Below are positions 27,796 through 36,860 of a DNA stretch of 64,000 bases, in pieces (the stretch's first letter is position 1; the number at the start of each line of letters is the position of its first letter). A program made the translations under genes and the position numbers. Source of the stretch: Nitrospirota bacterium. GTDB lineage: Bacteria; Nitrospirota; Thermodesulfovibrionia; Thermodesulfovibrionales; JdFR-88. A model generated the notes under the pieces. It had not been told where the DNA came from. It made no database searches and worked only from the letters and a program-made list of their open reading frames with translations. Location of the stretch: positions 1-64,000 of the forward strand of contig JAKAHV010000015.1 of the NCBI GenBank assembly GCA_021825295.1, given 5' to 3'.

Positions 27796-28917
27796 ATGAA
27801 AATCATGACAATTGTAGGCGCGCGGCCCCAATTTGTCAAGGCCGCCGTGGTGTCGCGGGAAATTGAATCGTTCAACGCCCGGGGAGACGGAGAAAAAATC
27901 CATGAGATAATCGTCCATACGGGCCAGCATTACGACGAGAACATGTCCGGGATATTCTTCAGGGAGATGCGAATACCAGTTCCCGGTTACAATCTTGGCA
28001 TCTCTGACTGCACCCATGGCGAAATGACGGGCCGGATGCTGCAGGAAATTGAAAAAGTCATAATGGCCTCCGTACCGGATGCTGTGCTGGTATATGGAGA
28101 TACAAATTCCACGCTCGCAGGGGCGCTTGCAGCCGCAAAGCTGCACGTGCCCGTCGCCCATGTGGAGGCTGGCCTTCGCTGCTTTAACATGGCAGTGCCG
28201 GAGGAGATCAACCGGATTCTCACCGACCACGTGGCCGGCCTTCTGTTTTGCCCGACCGAAACGGCCGTTTGCAATCTGCAGAGGGAAGGCATCGGCATCA
28301 ACTCAAAAGTACGGCCGGCCCCGCCGCTTGTCTTGAACGCCGGCGACATAATGTATGACGCCGCGCTTTATTACAGGCAAATCGCAGGGCCAAGCGGGCG
28401 CATACGGTCACTCATCGAGGCGATGAACGGAAATTATTATCTGGCCACAATACACAGGCCTGAAAATACCGACAGCCATGACCGGCTCCGAAATATCGCC
28501 GAGGCATTTGAGCTGATCTCGCGAAACACTCCCATAGTATTGCCACTGCATCCGAGGACGAAAAAGGCCCTTTCGGAACACGGCCTGCAATTTCGCGGGG
28601 TGACCCTTACCGCACCCGTGGGCTATTTCGATATGATAATGCTCCTTGATTCCTGCAAGGCGGTGATAACGGACAGCGGGGGATTGCAGAAGGAGGCGTA
28701 TTTCTTCCGGAAACAATGCATAACCCTGCGGCGGGAAACGGAATGGGTGGAGACCGTGGAGCATGGTTTCAATACGCTTGCCGGGGCTGACAAGGAGGCA
28801 GTCATCGAGGCTGAAAAGGGGCTGTCCCGCACCGCGCAAGACTCCTGGCCCGCTTTTTACGGCGAAGGAGACGCCGGGGCCAGGATAGTCCGGGCGCTGG
28901 CGGACATCCGGGGGTGA
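27796..28917 (+). CDS. wecB: UDP-N-acetylglucosamine 2-epimerase (non-hydrolysing)
   Basis: Interconverts UDP-GlcNAc and UDP-ManNAc, providing a ManNAc-type donor. 373 residues, normal length. MTIVGARPQFVKAAVVSREI, HTGQHYDENMS, VYGDTNSTLAGALAA, VAHVEAGLRCFN and TDSGGLQKEA are all classical WecB/MnaA motifs, including the catalytic Asp/Glu/His residues. Ends 3 nt before the apparent start of a GT4 gene. Confidence 0.94.
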   Translation: MKIMTIVGARPQFVKAAVVSREIESFNARGDGEKIHEIIVHTGQHYDENMSGIFFREMRIPVPGYNLGISDCTHGEMTGRMLQEIEKVIMASVPDAVLVYGDTNSTLAGALAAAKLHVPVAHVEAGLRCFNMAVPEEINRILTDHVAGLLFCPTETAVCNLQREGIGINSKVRPAPPLVLNAGDIMYDAALYYRQIAGPSGRIRSLIEAMNGNYYLATIHRPENTDSHDRLRNIAEAFELISRNTPIVLPLHPRTKKALSEHGLQFRGVTLTAPVGYFDMIMLLDSCKAVITDSGGLQKEAYFFRKQCITLRRETEWVETVEHGFNTLAGADKEAVIEAEKGLSRTAQDSWPAFYGEGDAGARIVRALADIRG

Positions 28918-28920
28918 CAC

Positions 28921-30156
28921 ATAAATATCCTGGTTATAAATCACTACGCTGGCTCGCCCAAACACGGCATGGAATACCGCCATTTTTACCTGTCGAGGGA
29001 ATGGACACGCCTTGGACACAGGATATGCATCGCCGCGGCTTCCCAGTCCCATCTGCACAGCCGGAAGCCCAAGACATCCGGGACGATAACGGAAGAAGAA
29101 ATTGAGGGCGTGCGCTATTTCTGGCTGAAAAGCCCGAAATACGATGGAAACGGAATCGGGCGCGTGCTGAATATGCTGGTATTCAGCCTCATGCTTATGC
29201 CGCTTAAATCCAGGATATTGGGCCATTTCAGGCCGGACCTCGTAATCGCATCGTGCCCGCACCCTTTCGTAATTTACGGCGCCCGCGGCATCGCCCGAGC
29301 AACAGGCGCGGGACTTTTTTTTGAAGCCAGGGACCTGTGGCCTTTGACCTTGACGGACCTGGGCGGCATCTCGCCCCGTCACCCATTCATCATCATGATG
29401 CAGATGGCGGAAGATTTCGCATACCGCGTTTCGGACCGGGTCATCTCCCTGATGCCCAAAGCCTGCGGCTACATGAAAAAGCACGGCATGGCCGGCAGCA
29501 AATTTGCCTATATACCAAATGGAATAAATGTCGAGGAATGGGATGAAAGCGGCCCCATCGGCGAACTGGAGCATATCCGGGCGCTATCCCGGATTAAAGA
29601 GCAGGGAAAACTTATCGTTGGCTTCGCAGGCTCTCACGGTTTCGGCAATGCCCTGGACACCCTTATCGACGCCGCGGCATCGCTGCAAAAATCCCTTCCT
29701 GTTGACTTTGTGCTGGTCGGGCAGGGGCCGGAAAAAGAAAGATTGCACATGAAGGCGCTGAATTCGGGCCTGCGAAATGTCACTTTCCTGCCGCCGGTGC
29801 CCAAATCTTCAGTCCCGAAACTGCTGGCGTCCATGGACATTCTTTATATCGGGCTAAAGAAAAATAAAGGTTTACATGCTTTCGGCATAAGCCCAAACAA
29901 GCTCATTGATTACATGATGGCGGGCAAACCCATAATTCACGCCGTAAACGCCGGAAACGACATGGTGTCTGAATGCGGCTGCGGCATCACTGTCGCGCCT
30001 GAAAATCCGAAGGAGTCCGCGGAAGCAATAATCAAGCTGATTAATATGCCAGCCGCAGAGAGAGCCGCCATGGGATCGAGAGGGAAAAAATATGTTTTGG
30101 AAAACCATGATTACAGGGTCCTCGCAAAGCGCTATCTCGAAGCGTTCGCGGGATGA
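28921..30156 (+). CDS. Family 4 glycosyltransferase with apparent ATA start
   Basis: GT4 enzyme closely following wecB. The first canonical start is ATG 28969, but that would remove the first Rossmann beta strand. The reading frame is open back to the wecB stop and encodes INILVINHYAGSPKHGMEY, exactly how this subfamily begins, with ATA at 28921 in place of ATG. CTG 28930 is another possibility. I therefore report 28921 (411 codons). EARDLWPLTL, IPNGINVEEW, GLKKNKGLHAFGISPNKLIDYM and the C-terminal donor domain are intact. Function: transfer of a nucleotide-activated sugar, perhaps the WecB product. Confidence 0.8.
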   Translation: MNILVINHYAGSPKHGMEYRHFYLSREWTRLGHRICIAAASQSHLHSRKPKTSGTITEEEIEGVRYFWLKSPKYDGNGIGRVLNMLVFSLMLMPLKSRILGHFRPDLVIASCPHPFVIYGARGIARATGAGLFFEARDLWPLTLTDLGGISPRHPFIIMMQMAEDFAYRVSDRVISLMPKACGYMKKHGMAGSKFAYIPNGINVEEWDESGPIGELEHIRALSRIKEQGKLIVGFAGSHGFGNALDTLIDAAASLQKSLPVDFVLVGQGPEKERLHMKALNSGLRNVTFLPPVPKSSVPKLLASMDILYIGLKKNKGLHAFGISPNKLIDYMMAGKPIIHAVNAGNDMVSECGCGITVAPENPKESAEAIIKLINMPAAERAAMGSRGKKYVLENHDYRVLAKRYLEAFAG

Positions 30157-30165
30157 CGGCCGCAA

Positions 30166-31065
30166 ATGCAAAACAAAACGGAAGAATGGCTGATGGAAAG
30201 CAAATACATGTCGTGGCTTGAAAAAAGCGGGGCCCCACTTTTAAGGGGAGCGGGAACCCTCTGGACGCTGTATCACGGGGCGCTCGTCCCCGCTTCGCCG
30301 TTTCCCGAATATCCGGAAGTGGACTCAGGCCAGGCAGATTCATTATTAAAGGCATCGGGGGCCTGGCTCATCCGTTATTCTACGGCCCCCTGCGATTACG
30401 AGACATCATGGTGGTACGTCGTCTGCAGTAATCATGATCCGACGGATATCAGGGCAAAGACACGGTCGGAGATTAAACGGGGAAGACGCGAATGTATTGT
30501 TCATGAGGTGGACCCAGGGTGGCTTGCAGACAATGGATACCCATGCTACTGCGCCGCAGTCGCAAGGTACCGCGACCTGAAGCCCGTTGCCGAAGGCGTC
30601 TTCAAAAAGATAATTCTCAATACCCGCGACGGTCCGTTTTGCTACTGGACGGTGTTCCATGAAGGCCATCTGGCAGGCTACTGCCAGTGCATTATAGAGG
30701 GGATGCATGTGTCTACAAACGTCGCCAAATATGATCCTCTGTATTTGAGGCACCGCAGCGCATACGCGCTCATCGATACGCTGATTCAGACGTATGTAGT
30801 CGGAAAGGGAATGACCCTCTGCAACGGAAACAGATCGATTGCGCACAATACAAACTATCAGGATTTTCTGATAAAACTCGGCTTTCGAAAACAGTTCTGC
30901 CGTCTGAACGTGGTTTATAACCCGCTGCTGAAACTTGCCGTGGACGCATTATATCCCATAAGATCGATGCTGGCCGGACTGCCAGGCCTGCGCATCATCA
31001 ATAGGGCCAGGGCCCTTTTGTTCCAGGAGGAGATACGGAGGACAGCATCCGCAAATGGCCGGTAA
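30166..31065 (+). CDS. GNAT-like protein (third, divergent transferase)
   Basis: 299 residues, weakly similar to GNAT/FemAB-like proteins: AKTRSEIKRGRRECIV resembles the basic segment that binds the donor, and YWTVFHEGHLAGYCQCII plus LIDTLIQTYVVGKG the GNAT core strands. It lacks the DFEGSM signature of the paralogues at 7.9 and 20.9 kb. It overlaps the aminotransferase gene by 11 nt, so N-acylation of the 4-amino sugar made by that enzyme is a reasonable inference. Confidence 0.6.
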   Translation: MQNKTEEWLMESKYMSWLEKSGAPLLRGAGTLWTLYHGALVPASPFPEYPEVDSGQADSLLKASGAWLIRYSTAPCDYETSWWYVVCSNHDPTDIRAKTRSEIKRGRRECIVHEVDPGWLADNGYPCYCAAVARYRDLKPVAEGVFKKIILNTRDGPFCYWTVFHEGHLAGYCQCIIEGMHVSTNVAKYDPLYLRHRSAYALIDTLIQTYVVGKGMTLCNGNRSIAHNTNYQDFLIKLGFRKQFCRLNVVYNPLLKLAVDALYPIRSMLAGLPGLRIINRARALLFQEEIRRTASANGR

Positions 31066-32149
31066 CTTCTTCTTTTACAAGGGGCGGGTCGCCCTTTATG
31101 CCATTCTCAAATCGCTGGGCGTCCGCGAAGGTGATGAGGTGATTCTTCCCGGCTTCACATGCGTCGTAGTCCCCAATGCCGTAAGCTATCTTGAAGCCAA
31201 ACCGCGTTACGTCGACATCGACCCCGGCACCTACAATATCGACCCCGGGAAGATCGCGGAGAATATAACCGGAAGGACGCGAGCCATAATTGCCCAGCAC
31301 ACCTTCGGCATTCCGGCCAAAATGGATGATATTATCGAAATCGCAAAAAAAAACGCCCTGCCCGTGATAGAAGACTCATGCCATGCCATAGGCTCGAAAT
31401 ACAAGGGCCGGCAGGCCGGGACATTCGGAGATGCGGCCTTTTTTTCATCACAATGGTCGAAGCCGGTCACTACCGGTCTCGGGGGGTGGGCAACTGCCAA
31501 CAAACCGGAAATCAGACAAAACCTGGAACGGATATGCCGGAGCTTACCTCGGCCCTCCTTCTGGGACAGCCTGCTGCTGAGGGCGCAATATTTTATTTAT
31601 GCCGCGCTTCTAAGGCCATCTCTTTTCTGGCTTGCGCAGGACGCGTACAGGAAACTGTCAAAATACGGGTTTGCGATAGGCTCCTCCACGGACGATGAAT
31701 TATCGTGCAGGATGCCTGCCGGATATGCAAAAGGGATGTCGGATTGGCAAAAAAAAATTATATCGGAAAAACTGGCCCTCATCGCGGATGTCATAGAACA
31801 CAGGAGATGGGCCGCCTCCAGATACAGGAAACTGCTCCCGCAGGCCGGGTTTGAGCCGCCCGAACTGCCGGATGATTGTGAGACCGTTTTTTTGAGGTAT
31901 CCGCTGCGAGTGAACAACAAAAAGAAGGTGCTTGAGTCGGCAAGGCGAAGCAGGATCGAAATCGGAGACTGGTTCCTCTCGCCCGTGCATCCGAACACGT
32001 CGGGCTGGGGTGACATAGCCTATGAAAAGGGCATGTGCCCTCATGGAGAGCGGGCGTGTGAAGAGACGGTCAATCTGCCGACTCACATGCGCATAGGAGA
32101 CAGGGAGATCGAAAAGACCATTGAGCTGCTGTCGAGCCTCAACAATTGA
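31055..32149 (+). CDS. DegT/DnrJ/EryC1-family aminotransferase
   Basis: 364 residues. FYKGRVALYAILKSLG, VILPGFTCVVVPNAV, VIEDSCHAIGSKYKG (with the PLP-contacting Asp intact) and SSQWSKPVTTGLGG (Schiff-base Lys). LPTHMRIGDREIEKTIELL ends the protein as expected. Produces an amino-deoxy sugar or amino-acid-like moiety; its coupling with the GNAT-like gene points to an N-acylated amino sugar branch. It is followed by a 338-nt gap. Confidence 0.85.
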   Translation: MAGNFFFYKGRVALYAILKSLGVREGDEVILPGFTCVVVPNAVSYLEAKPRYVDIDPGTYNIDPGKIAENITGRTRAIIAQHTFGIPAKMDDIIEIAKKNALPVIEDSCHAIGSKYKGRQAGTFGDAAFFSSQWSKPVTTGLGGWATANKPEIRQNLERICRSLPRPSFWDSLLLRAQYFIYAALLRPSLFWLAQDAYRKLSKYGFAIGSSTDDELSCRMPAGYAKGMSDWQKKIISEKLALIADVIEHRRWAASRYRKLLPQAGFEPPELPDDCETVFLRYPLRVNNKKKVLESARRSRIEIGDWFLSPVHPNTSGWGDIAYEKGMCPHGERACEETVNLPTHMRIGDREIEKTIELLSSLNN

Positions 32150-32487
32150 GATAGCGGATGCGTCACCACACACGTCATCGCTAAAGTGCTCCATGCGCTC
32201 TGAGTGCCCCATGCGCTCTGCCGAAAACGTAAAATCGTTTGTAAAAGTAAAATCCTTCTTGACAGCCGGGCTGAAAAGTACTAATTTTAACACTGTAACA
32301 ATTCTCTTCTCATCAATTACACAAAAGCGGCAATCACAGTTCAGGGCCAATTTACCGGCGTCCCTAAATCCGGAAGACAGCTTCAATCCCGGGATGGCGG
32401 CCGAGACAAAGGACTCAGGTTCTGAATTCGTCGTGATGTGTTCAGACATCAAACAGGGAGCGGGCGGACGCCGCCTGCGGGAAGCGT
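32150..32487. other. 338-nt intergenic region before the NRPS gene
   Basis: No credible coding sequence; the 125-codon ORF at 32121-32498 reads as low-quality translation and crosses both neighbouring genes. A short direct repeat CCATGCGCTCTG occurs twice near 32.2 kb, and a strong sigma-70-like promoter is present in the middle. Confidence 0.6.
32259..32287 (+). promoter_or_regulatory. Sigma-70-type promoter for the NRPS-PPTase unit
   Basis: Perfect -35 TTGACA, 17-nt spacer, and -10 TAATTT (4 of 6 matches). Transcription would begin near 32294, leaving a leader of about 190 nt before ATG 32488. The best sigma-70-like site I saw in the window. Confidence 0.55.
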
Positions 32488-35121
32488 ATGAAGATTAAGG
32501 CGGAACCTGACAAGCCGTTTGCCAGATTCGCGAAGGCAGAAACCAATCAATCCATTGTCGACCGTTTCGAACAGCAGGTCGCAGGCGGTCCCTCAAGGCT
32601 TGCCGTAAAGGCAGGCAGGACCTGGCTCACATACGGCGCATTAAACCGGACTGCAAACCGTTTGGCGCGGGCAATAATTGGGCGCTGCGGACAGGGAAGC
32701 GAACCAGTCGCGATATTTCTAGACCAGGGATCGCGGCTCATCCCGGCAATATTCGGCGTCCTGAAGGCCGGCAAGCCCTACCTGGCGCTTGACACCTCCT
32801 TCCCGCAAGCAAGGAACGCCTCCATGCTGAGGCATTCCCGGCCGGGGCTTATCCTTACCGACAGAGATCATTACCCCCCAGCCTGCATATTGGCCGGCGA
32901 TTTTACGCCCCTGATTATCGATGAGATTGATTCCAGATTCTCCCCGGAGAACCTTAACCTGCCCATCTCTCCGGAGGCGGCCGCCTATATAATTTACACG
33001 TCCGGTTCCACGGGCGAGCCGAAGGGGGTGTGCCAGGACCACAGGAATGTTCTTCATAACGTCATGAGATGCACCAACATGATGCATATCGCCGCGGATG
33101 ACCGTCTTTCCCTCCTCTGGTCCTGCAGCTTCGCGGCGTCGGTGCCAAATGTATTCGGCGCCTTGCTGAATGGCGCGGCCCTCTTCCCCTTTGACCTGAG
33201 GAAGGAAGGCATCGTCAGGATGGCTGACTGGCTTATCAGGGAAAAAATCACCGTTTATCATTCGGTCCCGACAGTTTACCGCCATTTTATCTCCATGCTT
33301 ACGGGAATGGAAAAATTCCCGGCGCTTCGCATAATAAAACTCTCCGGCGAGCCTGTCCAGAGGAGGGATATTGAACTCTACAGGAAACATTTCGGCAAAG
33401 GCTGTGTTTTTCACGTGTCGTATGCATCCACGGAAACGAACATTGTCCGCCAGTTTTTTTGCGACCATCACACCCCACTCAACGGGGACACTGTGCCTGC
33501 CGGCTATGAAGTGGAGGATATGGAGGTATTGTTGCTTGACGAGCGCGGAAGGGAGGTCGCAAGCAACTGCGAGGGTGAAATTGCCGTCAGGAGCCGGTAT
33601 CTTCCGTCCGGCTATTACCTGGGGAATGACGCGGCCGAATCGCCATTTTTCCCGGATGAAGCGGGACGGCGCATTTACAGGACCGGCGATCTCGGCCGCA
33701 TGCTTCCGGACGGATGCCTGATTCATCTTGGGCGAAAGGACCTCCAGGTAAAGATCAGGGGCTATAGGGTCGAAATCGGCGAAGTCGAGTCGGCCCTGAA
33801 CGGGATTGACGCGATAAAGGAGGCAGCCGTCGTCGGGCGCGGTGATCCGAACGGCGGAAATCTCCTTTTGGCATATGTCGTGCCCCGTAAAGGGACTGCC
33901 ATAACGGCCAGGCAACTGCGCAACCGCCTGAAAGACAGGCTCCCGGACTACATGGTGCCTTCACGCTTTGTCTTTCTCGACGCCCTGCCCCTCACACTGA
34001 GCGGCAAGGTCGACCGGAGGGCATTGCCGGATCCCGAAGCGCAGGCCAGTCAGGAGGGGGATTATGTTGCACCGCGAACGCCGGAGGAAGCAATGCTGGC
34101 CGGCATCTGGCAAAAAATCCTGGGGACAAGGCGGGTAAGCGTGCTTGACAATTTCTTCGATCTGGGTGGACATTCCCTGCTGGTGGCGCGGCTGGCGGCC
34201 GAGATAAAAAAAATAACGGGCAGGACGCTCCCTATCGCAGCAATACTCCAGTCTCCGACAATCAGGCAATTGGCCGGCCTCCTCCAGGAAGATGGACCGC
34301 CATCAAGACTCCCCTCGATGGTGGTCCGGTCCGGCGGCTCGAAAGCGCCCTTTTTCTGGGTGGGCATCAACACTTACCGGCCGCCGTACCTGGGGACCGA
34401 TCAGCCGGTGTACGGCATCATTCTCCAGGGTGATTACGGTAAACCCATCGCTTTCAGGACCGTGGAAGAGCTGGCCGCTTACCACCTGGATGAAATAAGG
34501 ACTGTACAGCCGAAAGGTCCTTATTCGTTGGGAGGCTATTGCTTCAGCGGCCTGGTGGCCCTTGAGATCGCCCAGCAGTTGCTCAGGCAGGGAGAGGAAG
34601 TGCCGCTATTGTGCCTCGTTGAACCTCTCACGTACTGCCTGCCCCGGGGCAACGGCTCCGCGGCGCTCGATGTTTCATTGGCGTCCAGGGCCAAGGCCGC
34701 CCTGAGCGAAAAAATTGAGCTTCTGAGCAGCGCTGAAAAATTGATGTCCGTATCGGGTTTTGTTGGGCGAACGATAAGCGGAAAACTGAATTTCGCGTTA
34801 TGCCGGGCCCTTATTTCTCTGGGATACCCGGTCCCGCGGCGCCTCCGGGACTTCTACCGCCTTTATACGGCGGGAAGATATCCCGCCGGCGCATATCCCG
34901 GCAGGGCGGCCGTTTTCCTGATTGAAAGCAGGCGCGGCGAGGACTGGAGCAGGCTTGGCGCCAAGGGAACATATGTCCATGAGGTAACCGGAGCGCTGCA
35001 TCATACCATGCTGGATGAACCCTACGTGGAGATATGGACCAAACATCTTAGCCGTTACCTGATCGAGATTCAGGCGAATGAAAAGGCGAAAAGCAGCAAC
35101 AAGGAACTGGCCTTTTCCTGA
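32488..35121 (+). CDS. Stand-alone NRPS module: adenylation-PCP-thioesterase
   Basis: 877 residues with three domains. Adenylation (about 1-510) has YIIYTSGSTGEPKG, YASTETN, YRTGDLGRM and SGKVDRRALP. A carrier domain follows with DNFFDLGGHSLLVARL (phosphopantetheine Ser near residue 564). A thioesterase (about 625-870) has the nucleophile elbow GGYCFSG, where Cys replaces Ser. The A4 core reads SFAASV, lacking the Asp that binds the alpha-amino group of amino acids, so the substrate may be a hydroxy or other non-alpha-amino acid. No condensation domain. It probably activates one acid and hands it to a sugar or lipid. The PPTase gene downstream would prime it. Confidence 0.9.
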   Translation: MKIKAEPDKPFARFAKAETNQSIVDRFEQQVAGGPSRLAVKAGRTWLTYGALNRTANRLARAIIGRCGQGSEPVAIFLDQGSRLIPAIFGVLKAGKPYLALDTSFPQARNASMLRHSRPGLILTDRDHYPPACILAGDFTPLIIDEIDSRFSPENLNLPISPEAAAYIIYTSGSTGEPKGVCQDHRNVLHNVMRCTNMMHIAADDRLSLLWSCSFAASVPNVFGALLNGAALFPFDLRKEGIVRMADWLIREKITVYHSVPTVYRHFISMLTGMEKFPALRIIKLSGEPVQRRDIELYRKHFGKGCVFHVSYASTETNIVRQFFCDHHTPLNGDTVPAGYEVEDMEVLLLDERGREVASNCEGEIAVRSRYLPSGYYLGNDAAESPFFPDEAGRRIYRTGDLGRMLPDGCLIHLGRKDLQVKIRGYRVEIGEVESALNGIDAIKEAAVVGRGDPNGGNLLLAYVVPRKGTAITARQLRNRLKDRLPDYMVPSRFVFLDALPLTLSGKVDRRALPDPEAQASQEGDYVAPRTPEEAMLAGIWQKILGTRRVSVLDNFFDLGGHSLLVARLAAEIKKITGRTLPIAAILQSPTIRQLAGLLQEDGPPSRLPSMVVRSGGSKAPFFWVGINTYRPPYLGTDQPVYGIILQGDYGKPIAFRTVEELAAYHLDEIRTVQPKGPYSLGGYCFSGLVALEIAQQLLRQGEEVPLLCLVEPLTYCLPRGNGSAALDVSLASRAKAALSEKIELLSSAEKLMSVSGFVGRTISGKLNFALCRALISLGYPVPRRLRDFYRLYTAGRYPAGAYPGRAAVFLIESRRGEDWSRLGAKGTYVHEVTGALHHTMLDEPYVEIWTKHLSRYLIEIQANEKAKSSNKELAFS

Positions 35122-35133
35122 AAAAGGTTTTTT
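35111..35133 (+). terminator. Weak intrinsic terminator or attenuator at the end of the NRPS gene
   Basis: CCTTTT, a 5-nt loop, AAAAGG, then six T. The stem is AT-rich and overlaps the stop codon, so termination is probably partial, leaving some readthrough into the PPTase gene 30 nt on. Confidence 0.35.
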
Positions 35134-35163
35134 CACTCCTAAATTTTCTCCTTTGGTGGTCCG

Positions 35164-35874
35164 GTGCTGAGAAAAAAAGAAGCCCATGTGTGGAGCGCCT
35201 CTCTGGGGGAAATGCCGCCCGTTCAAATGGAGAGGCTACGGCAAGGCCTCTCGGACGATGAGTTGAGAAGGGCCGAGCGTTTTCGTTTTCCGGGAGACAG
35301 GGACCACTATATCATTGCGAGGGGAATTCTCAGGGCAATCCTGGCAGGTTATCTGAATATGAAGCCGGAGGAAGTCCGTTTCAGCTACGGGCCTTTTGGA
35401 AGACCGGAGCTCGCCGGAGATGCCGGGAAAAAACTCTGTTTCAGCGTCTCACATTCCAATGGCCTGGCTCTTTACGCGGTTGTCAAGGGCCGGAGGGTAG
35501 GCGTGGATATTGAATATATCCGGTCCGATATCATGGTTGAAGACATTGCGCGGCAGTTCTTCACGCCCAGTGAGAATATCCTGCTTGAGACATGCCCCGG
35601 GCAGGCCCGGAATAAGGCATTTTTCACGCTCTGGGCCAGAAAAGAGGCCTGCCTTAAGGCGCAGGGCACCGGGCTTGCCGAAGCCGGCGCCCTCATGAAA
35701 GCAGACCGTGATGCCTCGTGGTCACTTGCGGACCTCGACGTCAAGCGGGGATACGCCGCGGCCATTGCCGTCGAGGGACGCGGCATCGGCCTCCGCTGCC
35801 GGCAATGGGTGAGCGGCGCGCCACGGATAAGACGCCTTGCCCAGGGTCCGCGCGGCGTCTTTCGCATAGTATGA
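35164..35874 (+). CDS. 4'-phosphopantetheinyl transferase (Sfp type)
   Basis: 236 residues from GTG 35164. Attaches the phosphopantetheine arm of CoA to carrier proteins. LCFSVSHSNGLALYAV, VGVDIEYI (Mg-binding Asp/Glu) and FFTLWARKEACLKAQGTGL (WxxKEA) are the family motifs. It directly follows the NRPS gene, whose carrier domain is the obvious target. The last 51 codons run antisense through the end of hemB; the residues after AAAIAVEG look like tail added by loss of an earlier stop. Confidence 0.92.
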   Translation: MLRKKEAHVWSASLGEMPPVQMERLRQGLSDDELRRAERFRFPGDRDHYIIARGILRAILAGYLNMKPEEVRFSYGPFGRPELAGDAGKKLCFSVSHSNGLALYAVVKGRRVGVDIEYIRSDIMVEDIARQFFTPSENILLETCPGQARNKAFFTLWARKEACLKAQGTGLAEAGALMKADRDASWSLADLDVKRGYAAAIAVEGRGIGLRCRQWVSGAPRIRRLAQGPRGVFRIV

Positions 35875-36810
35875 TATTACAATGTCCGCTCCCGCCCTCC
35901 TGCATGATACCAGCGCCTCCTGCATGACCGCCTCGAAGTCGAGCCGTCCCGCCTCGGACGCCGCCTGAATCATGGCATATTCACCGCTGACGTTGTATAC
36001 CGCCAGGGGCTGATCGAACCTTTCCCTGGCGCGGTAAACTACATCCAGATAAAACAAGGCAGGTTTTATCATGATGATGTCCGCCCCCTCTTCTATGTCC
36101 AGGGCTATTTCCCGCATGGCCTCAGTAGAATTGGCAAAATCCATCTGGTGCGACCTTTTGTCCCCGAAGGCCACCGGCGACTGGGTGCCATGCCTGAAGA
36201 ACGGCTCGTAGAGCCCGGAGGCATATTTTGCCGCGTATGCCATAATGACCGCCTCGTGGTGACCGTGCTCTTCAAGAGTGCCCCTTATCGCTCGTATCTG
36301 CCCGTCCATCATCCCCGCGGGGGCAACGATATCGGCGCCCGCCTCAACATGGGAAAGCGCGATCTTCGCGACAATTTCCGTTGTGGGATCATTGGCTATA
36401 TATCCGTTTCTGATAATGCCGCAGTGACCGTGGGTAGTGTGCTCGCAGAGGCATACATCCGTGATTACCACCATATCCGGGACGGCGTGTTTCACGGCCT
36501 TTACCGCGCGCTGGACTATGCCGTCCGGCGCATACGCCCCAGTCGCCTTATCGTCTTTCCCGTTCGGGATGCCGAAAAGCAGTATGGCGGGGATGCCCAG
36601 ATCGCCAAGTTCCTTGGCCTCCTCAACGAGCATGTCTATGGAGAGATGATAATTGCCGGCAATGGAGGCTATCTCCTTCCGTACCCCCTGCCCCTCGACA
36701 ACAAACAGCGGCTGTACGAAATCGTCTACCGACAGGCCGGTTTCCCGCACCATTCTCCTCATATTCCCGTTTTTCCGCAACCTTCTCAATCGATGTGCCG
36801 GAAAGCCCAT
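35722..36810 (-). CDS. hemB: Delta-aminolevulinic acid dehydratase (porphobilinogen synthase)
   Basis: Condenses two 5-aminolevulinate molecules to porphobilinogen in tetrapyrrole synthesis. DVCLCEHTTHGHCG contains the zinc-binding Cys cluster, AYAAKYASGLYEPF and MIKPALFYLDV hold the two Schiff-base lysines. A strong AAGGAGGTG ribosome site precedes ATG 36810. At 362 residues it is about 35 longer than usual: the family ends near KDAARTL, and the remaining tail is antisense to the PPTase gene. It is a housekeeping gene lodged between polysaccharide genes. Confidence 0.95.
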   Translation of the reverse strand: MGFPAHRLRRLRKNGNMRRMVRETGLSVDDFVQPLFVVEGQGVRKEIASIAGNYHLSIDMLVEEAKELGDLGIPAILLFGIPNGKDDKATGAYAPDGIVQRAVKAVKHAVPDMVVITDVCLCEHTTHGHCGIIRNGYIANDPTTEIVAKIALSHVEAGADIVAPAGMMDGQIRAIRGTLEEHGHHEAVIMAYAAKYASGLYEPFFRHGTQSPVAFGDKRSHQMDFANSTEAMREIALDIEEGADIIMIKPALFYLDVVYRARERFDQPLAVYNVSGEYAMIQAASEAGRLDFEAVMQEALVSCRRAGADIVISYYAKDAARTLGKASYPWRAAHPLPAAEADAASLDGNGRGVSPLDVEVRK

Positions 36811-36860
36811 AATCCACCTCCTTCAAATAGCACCTATTGGGGCTTTTTTAAAAAACCAGC

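Noticed and set aside
32121-32498. 125-codon ORF between the DegT and NRPS genes
   Set aside because: Overlaps both real genes and contains the NRPS promoter; composition is unlike the neighbouring proteins.
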